Assembly (NCBI GenBank): GCA_002495225.1
Contig: DAEF01000187.1
Coordinates: 1-5,827, forward strand
Direction: 5' to 3'
DNA from: Methanoregulaceae archaeon UBA288
GTDB taxonomy: Archaea > Halobacteriota > Methanomicrobia > Methanomicrobiales > Methanospirillaceae
Length of the DNA stretch: 5,827 bases
The position numbers and the translations under genes are program-made. A model generated the notes under the pieces. The model searched no databases. It was not told the origin of the DNA and worked only from the letters and a program-made list of their open reading frames with translations. Position 1 is the first letter of the stretch, and every line of letters starts with the position of its first letter. Of the stretch, positions 1 through 4,463 are shown piece by piece.

Positions 1-1028
1 CCCAGGAACTGCTCGTACACCTGCCCCAGGATCGCCGTCGGGATCACCGAGAACTCGTACGGCGCGTCCGGGTAGTAGAGCCGCCGGATGATCTCCTTCA
101 GGACCTTATCGTCGATCGCGAGGCCCGGCGTCAGCGTGTCCGCCATCTCGTCCCACCCCGGCTCGTCCGAGAAATGGAACAGCCCCGAGTTGTACCGGTC
201 GTCCGCCCGCCCGAAGAGCGCGCAGAGCCGGGCGTAGATCCCGTCCCCGTCGAGCAGCCCCTTCAGCGTCTCGTACGTCTCGATCCCCCGGTCCTCGCAG
301 ATCCGCAGGAAGATGATCCGGTCGATGATCAGCTGCACCGCGATGTTCAGGTCGTCCACCGAGAGCGCCGGGTTCCGGAGCGCGAGGTTCCGTGCCAGCA
401 GGTCGCGCCACGACTCGATCAGGGCGAGGATGTCCTTGTCGACGCTGACCGTCCCCTTCTTCCCCTTCGTCGAGGCGACGAAGCGGTCGAACGACCCCTT
501 CAGAATCCCGTCCTTCGAGAAGAGCTCGACGAGGTGGTCCCACTTCTCGGGCAGCTCCCGGTACGTGAAGTACTCGATCCGGGCCGTCCCCACCGTGTCC
601 CCCGCCGCCGGCTTCTTGGTGCAGTCGTAGATCGCCCACTCCTCGAAGTCCGTCAGGATGTTCAGCGGCAGCTTCGCGTTCCACGCGTACGTCCGGACCT
701 GGAGCGCCCCCGCTGGGTCGCCCCGGATATTGACCGCCGGCTGCTTGGTCTCGACGATGAACTTCCGGACCCCGCCGATCCGGAACGAGTAGTCGATGTG
801 GCCCGTGGTGCCCCGGAGCTTGATCGGATCCTCGTGGACCACTTCCTTGTACGACTCCGAGTACCCCTGCGCGTTGTCCACGTCCCAACCGAGCGCGCGG
901 AAGAAGACGTCGATGTACTCCTTCCGGAGCTGCGCCTCGTTGAAGGTGCCGCTCTTGTAGGACTGCCCGAAGTCGTCGTACCGCCGCACCAGTTCCTCGA
1001 TGTACTTCCGGTTCTCCTCGGGGCGCAT
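1..1028 (-). CDS. Restriction-modification enzyme, N-terminal part (HsdR-like nuclease domain; probable type IIG/Eco57I-like), cut by window edge
   Basis: Reading the minus strand from the ATG at 1028 gives 342 open residues that run off the left edge. An in-frame TAG lies four codons upstream, so this ATG is the first possible start; its ribosome site is weak. Residues about 35-115 carry the PD-(D/E)XK nuclease pattern of type I HsdR N-terminal domains: E37, D79 (in GHIDYSFRI), E93-T-K95 (in VETKQP) and a Q110-x3-Y114 motif, followed by the typical ILTDFEEWAIYD strand. The last visible residues (PTAILGQVYEQFL) match the helix that precedes the methylase core in Eco57I-like fused enzymes. The expected protein would cleave and methylate DNA as one polypeptide. 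The SAM motif and NPPY active site would lie outside the window, so the methylase half is inferred. A lone nuclease or HsdR-like protein is the alternative. It sits next to methyltransferase-tail repeats and hicBA, as in a defence island. Confidence 0.82.
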   Translation of the reverse strand, partial: MRPEENRKYIEELVRRYDDFGQSYKSGTFNEAQLRKEYIDVFFRALGWDVDNAQGYSESYKEVVHEDPIKLRGTTGHIDYSFRIGGVRKFIVETKQPAVNIRGDPAGALQVRTYAWNAKLPLNILTDFEEWAIYDCTKKPAAGDTVGTARIEYFTYRELPEKWDHLVELFSKDGILKGSFDRFVASTKGKKGTVSVDKDILALIESWRDLLARNLALRNPALSVDDLNIAVQLIIDRIIFLRICEDRGIETYETLKGLLDGDGIYARLCALFGRADDRYNSGLFHFSDEPGWDEMADTLTPGLAIDDKVLKEIIRRLYYPDAPYEFSVIPTAILGQVYEQFL

Positions 1029-1063
1029 GACCGTGACCTACATCTTCAATCGACGGCGGGGGG

Positions 1064-1069
1064 AAAAAA
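1064..1069 (-). terminator. T6 tract on the minus strand, possible hicBA terminator
   Basis: The minus strand reads CCTTTTTTCCCC here, the only T-run between the end of hicA and the start of the restriction gene. Archaeal transcription often ends at such T-tracts, so it could stop read-through from hicBA before the restriction gene. It lies 36 nt upstream of that gene's ATG, so a role in its promoter is an alternative. An identical 12-mer lies upstream of the SIMPL gene. Confidence 0.28.
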
Positions 1070-1094
1070 GGGGAGCGATCCGGTTGTCGAGGGT

Positions 1095-1361
1095 GCGCGG
1101 GCTCATAATCCCTCTGTCCGTATGCAGACGTCCCGCGCCGGTCAAATCTCCTGTCCGCGTGAGAACCCGGCTCCGCGACGCCCAGGACGCGCTCGATGCC
1201 GCCGGCCCTCCGCGCCCTCGAGCCGCTCGCCCTCCTCCTCGCGCTGAACCGGCGCGGCGCCGCGGCCGAAGGCGAGGGCAGATCGATCGCCGGCCCGGGC
1301 CTCCCGGCGTTCTGCGACGGCGACGGCCGGTTCGTCTCCGACGACTGCCTGCGGATGCCGG
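1095..1361 (+). repeat. Left copy of imperfect direct repeat flanking hicBA
   Basis: This 267-bp segment aligns end to end with 1882-2180 in the same orientation. By hand I count about 14 substitutions over the 267 aligned bases (about 95% identity) and a single 32-bp gap: the bases matching 1992-2023 are missing after position 1204. Homology starts at GCGCGGGCTC and stops at CGGATGCCGG, just before the stop codon of the small frame it carries. No inverted termini or target-site duplications were seen, so it does not look like an insertion sequence. It is more likely a segmental duplication. Confidence 0.9.
1104..1109 (-). promoter_or_regulatory. TATA-like element in the left repeat, possible promoter of the restriction gene
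   Basis: The minus strand reads ATTATG, identical to the element in the right repeat. If used, transcription would start about 26-28 nt downstream, near 1078, leaving a leader of about 50 nt before the restriction-gene ATG at 1028. The match to an archaeal TATA box is poor and this is speculative. Confidence 0.2.
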
Positions 1362-1369
1362 AGGTGTGA
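1159..1369 (+). pseudogene. Frameshifted copy of the methyltransferase-tail-like small gene
   Basis: This is the left-repeat counterpart of the open frame at 1946-2185. It starts at the same GTG and is identical for the first 46 bases (VRTRLRDAQDALDAA). A 32-bp deletion after 1204 then removes the codons for VAEAYRWGLPP and shifts the frame. Beyond the junction the original frame is still readable (ALRALEPLALLLALNRR ... CDGDGRFVSDDCLRMPEV) and ends at a TGA at 1367-1369. The continuing frame from the GTG gives only an arginine- and proline-rich sequence typical of a shadow frame in GC-rich DNA. Three bases, CCG, occur at both ends of the deleted segment in the intact copy, which would fit a microhomology deletion. 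Loss of the AY-W core would disable the tail motif even without the frameshift. Confidence 0.65.
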
Positions 1370-1414
1370 GTCGACCGCCCCCCCTCTCGCCTGACGACCC
1401 GCGGCCGGGGGCGG

Positions 1415-1651
1415 TTACATCGCCTCGTACGCCTCGAGAAACCCGTCGCGATCGATACCGGCCTGGCTGCAGATCGCGCGGAGCGTGGAGGCCTTGATGA
1501 CCTCGTGGTTCGGCAGCGTCAACGGTGTGCGGGAGCCGTCGGCGTTCGCCCGCTCCATCGCGATATGGTTCCCCACACGGACGACCCGGAACCCGAGCGC
1601 GGTCAATGCCCGAATGACGCGGTGCCGGGGCGCGTCCCGTGGAAACCTCAT
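1415..1651 (-). CDS. hicA: HicA-family toxin (mRNA interferase)
   Basis: The 78-residue product has the usual HicA size and layout: an N-terminal MRFPRD strand, a helix (HRVIRALTALGF), the strand-turn VVRVGNHIAMER with the catalytic-type histidine H29, then LTLPNHEVI and the closing helix around KASTLRAICSQAGI. HicA toxins adopt a double-stranded-RNA-binding-like fold and cleave mRNA when not held by HicB. Here the common GSH motif is GNH (G27-N28-H29), a mild variant that keeps the histidine. The start ATG lies 1 nt after the hicB stop (TGAGATG), which means coupled translation. A GAGGT sequence lies 11 nt upstream, inside the end of hicB. The antitoxin-first order is one of the two known arrangements. 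The pair is flanked by direct repeats. Confidence 0.9.
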   Translation of the reverse strand: MRFPRDAPRHRVIRALTALGFRVVRVGNHIAMERANADGSRTPLTLPNHEVIKASTLRAICSQAGIDRDGFLEAYEAM

Positions 1652-1652
1652 C

Positions 1653-1865
1653 TCAGACCAAGACCTCGGCCAATCTGGCGTCGAGAACCTCGGCGTCGAT
1701 CGCGTCGGGCCCGAACGTCTCGATGTGGAACCGGATCGCGGAGATGACGTCGGCGAGGGCCTCGTCGTAGGTGTCACCCTGCCCGACCACGGCTCCCCGG
1801 AGACCGACCGGGTACGCGACGAACCCATCGGCATGCTCCTCCACCACGATCTTCAGGTGTCGCAT
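1653..1865 (-). CDS. hicB: HicB-family antitoxin (short form)
   Basis: The 70-residue product shows the HicB/UPF0150 pattern: strand MRHLKIVVEEHADGFVAY, the turn GLRGAVVGQGDTYDEA and the helix ALADVISAIRFHIETFG. This is the partial RNase-H-like fold that binds and blocks HicA. It ends about 25 residues later with no C-terminal helix-turn-helix or ribbon-helix-helix, so unlike longer HicB proteins it has no obvious DNA-binding domain of its own. The next gene is hicA, 1 nt downstream, which confirms the assignment. No Shine-Dalgarno sequence precedes the ATG, and a TATA-like ATTATG is centred about 28 nt upstream, which would fit a leaderless transcript. The start lies only 17 nt from the edge of the right repeat, so any promoter must sit inside that repeat. 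Confidence 0.88.
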   Translation of the reverse strand: MRHLKIVVEEHADGFVAYPVGLRGAVVGQGDTYDEALADVISAIRFHIETFGPDAIDAEVLDARLAEVLV

Positions 1866-1881
1866 GACACGACTGTCTCTC

Positions 1882-2180
1882 GCGCGGGCTCATAATCCCT
1901 CTGTCCGTGTGCAGACGTCCCGCGCCGGTCGGATCTCCTGCCCGCGTGAGAACCCGGCTCCGCGACGCCCAGGACGCGCTCGATGCCGCCGTCGCCGAGG
2001 CGTATCGCTGGGGCCTTCCCCCGGCGCTCCGCGAACTCGAGCCGCTCGCCCTCCTCCTCGAGCTGAACCGGCGCGGCGCCTCGGCCGAAGGCGAGGGACG
2101 ATCGATCGCCGGCCCGGGCCTCCCGGCGTTCTGCGACGGCGACGAACGGTTCTTCTCCGACGACTGCCTGCGGATGCCGG
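1882..2180 (+). repeat. Right copy of imperfect direct repeat flanking hicBA
   Basis: This 299-bp segment is the full-length partner of 1095-1361. The length difference of 32 bp is fully explained by the one gap opposite 1992-2023. Substitutions are scattered both upstream of the small reading frame (four) and within it (about ten). The copies are in direct orientation about 790 bp apart and bracket hicBA, so recombination between them would delete the toxin-antitoxin pair. Confidence 0.9.
1891..1896 (-). promoter_or_regulatory. TATA-like element, possible hicBA promoter
   Basis: The minus strand reads GGGATTATGAGC, and ATTATG is centred about 28 nt before the hicB ATG at 1865. This is the usual archaeal TATA-to-start distance if the mRNA begins at or beside the ATG, and it fits the missing ribosome site. 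The element is a weak TATA match and lies in the repeat, so the same sequence also occurs at 1104-1109. Confidence 0.33.
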
Positions 2181-2185
2181 GCTGA
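1946..2185 (+). CDS. Orphan small protein resembling the C-terminal tail of a DNA methyltransferase
   Basis: From the GTG at 1946 the frame encodes 79 residues. Its first half, LRDAQDALDAAVAEAYRW followed by a leucine-rich helix ending LLLELNRRG, closely resembles the closing helices of large SAM-dependent DNA methyltransferases of the MmeI/type IIG class, which commonly end with an AH..LD.AV..AYGW pattern and then LLALN. No methylase core, SAM motif or NPPY site is present, so it cannot methylate DNA by itself. The second half ends with an acidic, two-cysteine segment (AFCDGDERFFSDDCLRMPG). No clear ribosome site precedes 1946; an in-frame GTG at 1907 is another possible start, but the left repeat has GTA there. 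It may be a gene remnant rather than a working protein. A damaged copy lies at 1159-1369. Confidence 0.5.
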   Translation: MRTRLRDAQDALDAAVAEAYRWGLPPALRELEPLALLLELNRRGASAEGEGRSIAGPGLPAFCDGDERFFSDDCLRMPG

Positions 2186-2255
2186 TCCGCGTCGAGATGA
2201 TCGCGCCGGCCGTTTCGGGAGCGAGCGGCGACGGATGGGCGCCGGCAGGAACGCG

Positions 2256-2264
2256 CTTATATTT
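2256..2264 (+). promoter_or_regulatory. TATA box upstream of the membrane-protein gene
   Basis: CTTATATTT stands out in otherwise GC-rich DNA and is a good archaeal TATA box. It predicts a transcription start near 2285-2290 and a leader of about 75 nt before the ATG at 2362. No strong ribosome site is visible in that leader. The 2186-2361 interval contains no other gene I can support. Confidence 0.6.
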
Positions 2265-2361
2265 CGCGACCGTCAATACTGTTATCGCATCCCGTGATCC
2301 CGGACGTGGCCGGTGCCACCCGCACCGTGACACCCGGGGATCTACCGGCAGTTGACTGGAC

Positions 2362-3318
2362 ATGAAGAAACGCTACCTCGCCGTCAGCGCCCTGCTCGGC
2401 TGGCTCCTCCTGATAATCGTCCTGATGATCATCTCGGGCTACGTCAACCCCGAGATCTACTTCGTACTCGGCCTGATAGGGCTGATGGTGATCGCAATCC
2501 TGATCACCCCGATCTATTCGCGGCCCCGGTACGCACGGCGGCTGCTCGTCGTGAGGATGCTCGGCGCCGCCCTCTTCGTCGCGCTCTTCTTCGAGCAGTT
2601 CCTGGTCGGCCTGCCCGTGATCACCCTCCCCCTCATCGAGGCGGCCATCCCGATCGAGCGCGTGATCGTGGTCGCGACCTCGCTCGCGGGCGTGGTCTGC
2701 GTCTTCGCCGGCGCGGTCGTCCTGAACAGCGCCCGCGGGATCTCGGCGAAGACCCTCCAGGAGGCCCTCAACGCCGGCGGGAACGTCGACTGCCGGGCGT
2801 TGCCGCGCGACAGCATGACCTACTACCTGCCCCCCGAGCGCGAGGGGGACGCCGTCGTCCAGTTCGTCCCGGCGTCGGCCACCGCGTCCGGCCGGGAGAG
2901 CGCGGACGTCGCGTACATCGGCGGGCGGCCGGTCCGGGGGCAGTACCGCGAGCCGTCGGGGATGCAGCTCTTCGAGATGCTGAAGCGGTCGTACTCGCTC
3001 CGCCTGCCCGTCCGCGAGGAGGCCGTGCTGACCGCGATCCAGGAGGTCTGCGAGGACGTGATCGAGGTCGCGGACCGCGTCATCCCCGTCCGTCGCGAGG
3101 GCTACATCCTGATCGAGCTCCAGAACTACCGGCTCCTCTCGATCTGCACCGAGCTCAAGCAGGACTTCCCGGTCTGCTGCCGGGTCCACCCCTGCCCGAT
3201 CTGCAGCCTTGTCGCCTGCATGCTCACGGAGGGGCTCGGGCTCACCTGCAGCCTCGAGCACGTCCACGTCGAGCCCGACGCCAGGTCGATCACGCTCTAC
3301 TTCGTCTTCATCCCGTGA
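2362..3318 (+). CDS. Four-helix membrane protein with cysteine-rich C-terminal domain, function unknown
   Basis: I do not recognise this 318-residue family. The N-terminal third has four likely membrane helices at about residues 5-26, 31-52, 61-92 (long, may be broken by the prolines) and 99-122, with positive residues (SRPRYARR) between the second and third. Residues about 125-318 form a soluble domain rich in charged residues. Its most striking part is residues 272-286, where CC-R-V-HPCPIC-SLVAC places C272, C273, C278, C281 and C286 near H276, followed by C296, H300 and H302. This looks like a metal or iron-sulfur site or a redox-active cysteine cluster, but that is inference. An in-frame TGA lies three codons upstream of the ATG, which fixes the start. 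No Shine-Dalgarno is seen, although a TATA box lies about 100 nt upstream. It appears to be a single-gene unit that converges on the SIMPL gene. Confidence 0.88.
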   Translation: MKKRYLAVSALLGWLLLIIVLMIISGYVNPEIYFVLGLIGLMVIAILITPIYSRPRYARRLLVVRMLGAALFVALFFEQFLVGLPVITLPLIEAAIPIERVIVVATSLAGVVCVFAGAVVLNSARGISAKTLQEALNAGGNVDCRALPRDSMTYYLPPEREGDAVVQFVPASATASGRESADVAYIGGRPVRGQYREPSGMQLFEMLKRSYSLRLPVREEAVLTAIQEVCEDVIEVADRVIPVRREGYILIELQNYRLLSICTELKQDFPVCCRVHPCPICSLVACMLTEGLGLTCSLEHVHVEPDARSITLYFVFIP

Positions 3319-3342
3319 AAAGAGGGGCGGCCGACGGCCGCC
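3318..3342 (-). terminator. Hairpin terminator between convergent genes
   Basis: Perfect 8-base arms GGCGGCCG (3326-3333) and CGGCCGCC (3335-3342) flank a single A, so the real stem is about 7 bp with a 3-nt loop. On the minus strand the hairpin is followed by CCCTCTTTT, which suits termination of the SIMPL transcript. It fills the gap between two converging genes and could also act on plus-strand transcripts, although no T-run follows it on that side. Confidence 0.55.
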
Positions 3343-3345
3343 GTG

Positions 3346-4089
3346 TCAGGCGTAGGCCCAGGAGACCTGGACGCTCGCCGTGACCTTCAGGGTCCCGGGC
3401 TCGATCGGGGTCGACGGCACGGCCGCATCGACCGCCATGCCCGAGCGCCCGTAGTAGATCGGCGTCGCACCCGAGTCCACCTGGACCTCGCGGGCGTCGA
3501 GGAGCCGGACGCCGAGCGCTGACGCGACCGTGCCGGCGTCCGTCCGCGTCTTGTTCACCGCCCGGGCGAGGGCCTCGGCCCGGAGCGACGCGCTCTTCTG
3601 CTCGGAGAAGAGGAACGCGATCGAGTTGACCTGGTTCGCGTCGGACGCGACGGCCGTATCGATCACCTCGCCGACCTGCGCCACGTCGTCGATCCGGACG
3701 AGGAGCGTGTTCGAGACCCGGTACGTCGTGGGTCTCCGCTGCCCGAGCGGCGACGGCGTCGGGTTGGGATCGTAGACCGGCGTGACCGAGTACCCGGTCG
3801 TCGTCAGGTGGTCGTCGGGGATGCCGAGCGCCTTCATCGCGTTCGTGACGCTGGTCATCCGCTCCGCGTTCTGGGCCTGTGCCGCCTTCACGTCGGTGCC
3901 CTCGGTCTCGACGCCGACCTGGATCTCGGCCCGGTCGGGCGACGAGACGACCTCGCCGACGGCGGAGGTCCGAATCAGGTGGTCGGTCGACGGGATTCCG
4001 GGCGTCGGCGTCGGCGTGAGCGCCGTGACCACCACGATGGCGCCGCAGATGCAGAAGAGGACTGCAAGCGCCGCTGCTGCGTGTCGCAT
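3346..4089 (-). CDS. Exported SIMPL-domain (DUF541) protein
   Basis: The 247-residue product begins with a hydrophobic segment (about residues 5-24, ALAVLFCICGAIVVV), a signal peptide or N-terminal membrane anchor, followed by a proline-threonine linker (TPTPTPG). The remainder fits the SIMPL/DUF541 family: TSAVGEVVSSPDRAEIQVGVET at the start, then AQAQNAERMTSVTNAMKALGI, DDHLTTTGYSVTPVYD, the central YRVSNTLLVRIDDVAQVGEVIDTAV, an ALARAVNKTRTDAGTVASALGV helix, and a closing strand LKVTASVQVSWAY. Family members are secreted or periplasmic; bacterial BP26/OMP28 forms ring-like oligomers, and the archaeal role is unknown. The open frame extends further upstream to 4395 but would overlap the reductase gene, so I take the ATG at 4089 just before the signal segment. 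No ribosome site is evident. It is downstream of the pur/reductase operon on the same strand but separated by 59 nt with a T-tract. Confidence 0.88.
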   Translation of the reverse strand: MRHAAAALAVLFCICGAIVVVTALTPTPTPGIPSTDHLIRTSAVGEVVSSPDRAEIQVGVETEGTDVKAAQAQNAERMTSVTNAMKALGIPDDHLTTTGYSVTPVYDPNPTPSPLGQRRPTTYRVSNTLLVRIDDVAQVGEVIDTAVASDANQVNSIAFLFSEQKSASLRAEALARAVNKTRTDAGTVASALGVRLLDAREVQVDSGATPIYYGRSGMAVDAAVPSTPIEPGTLKVTASVQVSWAYA

Positions 4090-4113
4090 GCTGAGGAGAT
4101 GGACGCCCCGGGG

Positions 4114-4119
4114 AAAAAA
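4114..4119 (-). terminator. T6 tract between the reductase gene and the SIMPL gene
   Basis: The minus strand reads CCTTTTTTCCCC 30 nt after the reductase stop codon, consistent with an archaeal T-tract terminator closing the pur operon. It is also 25-30 nt upstream of the SIMPL ATG, the position a TATA box would occupy for a leaderless mRNA, so a promoter role cannot be excluded. The same 12-mer is found at 1060-1071. Confidence 0.4.
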
Positions 4120-4148
4120 GGTGGCGATGACTACGACGGAGTTCGTCG

Positions 4149-4436
4149 CTATGATTCGGGCGCGAGGAAGAGGTTGCAGTGGCACCGCCCGTCGGCGGCG
4201 ACCTCTTCCTCGCGGTAGACGCACGGGCAGATGATCGCCGCGTCCTTCTCGGGATCGCCGCTCCTGATGCGGCAGGGGCAGTACCGTGCTCCGAACCGTT
4301 CGCGGTTCCGGACGAGCCCCTTGATCACGGCCCCGAGCTGCCGCTCGTCCTCGTTCACCAGGTAGCCGGATCGGCAGGCCTCGTCGCGGGCCCACGCCCG
4401 CATCTCGTCTTCCGTCGCCGGGTCCTCGTCACTCAT
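4149..4436 (-). CDS. Ferredoxin:thioredoxin (disulfide) reductase catalytic chain-like protein
   Basis: The 95-residue protein has the diagnostic motif series of the FTR catalytic chain: C53-P-C55-R, C70-P-C72 and C85-H-C87. In the plant and cyanobacterial enzyme these cysteines hold a [4Fe-4S] cluster and an adjacent redox-active disulfide, which passes electrons from ferredoxin to thioredoxin. Here 14 residues separate the first two motifs and 12 the last two, whereas the cyanobacterial chain has, from memory, 16 and 8, so this is a variant of the archaeal type. An additional C21 lies in the N-terminal helix. Archaeal homologues work without the plant variable subunit, and none is present here. 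The gene follows purQ after 27 nt and has a good ribosome site, so it is probably in the purine operon. The thioredoxin-like partner is not in the window. Confidence 0.92.
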   Translation of the reverse strand: MSDEDPATEDEMRAWARDEACRSGYLVNEDERQLGAVIKGLVRNRERFGARYCPCRIRSGDPEKDAAIICPCVYREEEVAADGRCHCNLFLAPES

Positions 4437-4443
4437 ACTGGTT

Positions 4444-4449
4444 CTCCTT
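4444..4449 (-). promoter_or_regulatory. Ribosome binding site of the reductase gene
   Basis: AAGGAG on the minus strand, 7 nt before the ATG at 4436, within the 27-nt purQ-reductase gap. It supports this start and independent translation initiation within a shared transcript. Confidence 0.7.
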
Positions 4450-4463
4450 GCCGGGGGAGGACA

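Noticed and set aside
106..888. A 260-codon minus-strand frame in another phase of the restriction gene
   Set aside because: Low-complexity Gly/Arg/Pro composition; the overlapping frame from 1028 has all the nuclease motifs.
174..1247. A 357-codon open frame on the plus strand over the restriction gene
   Set aside because: It is opposite a clear nuclease-domain gene, is rich in Arg, Pro, Val and Asp as expected of GC-rich shadow frames, and shows no domain.
1095..2180. Insertion sequence or MITE pair
   Set aside because: The copies are direct, lack terminal inverted repeats and visible target duplications, and encode no transposase; a segmental duplication fits better.
1890..2363. A 157-codon minus-strand frame across the right repeat
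   Set aside because: Arg/Gly-rich. The frame is not kept after the 32-bp deletion in the left copy, and the plus-strand frame has the methyltransferase-like pattern.
2257..3267. A 336-codon minus-strand frame opposite the membrane-protein gene
   Set aside because: Dominated by Asp, Glu, Arg and Gly with no recognisable fold; the opposite frame has real membrane helices and a fixed start.
2352..3383. A 343-codon plus-strand frame overlapping the membrane-protein gene
   Set aside because: Arg/Pro-rich shadow, and it runs through the intergenic hairpin into the convergent gene.
3346..4395. SIMPL protein extended N-terminally to 4395
   Set aside because: The extension overlaps the reductase gene in another phase and would bury the signal segment; the ATG at 4089 is the sensible start.
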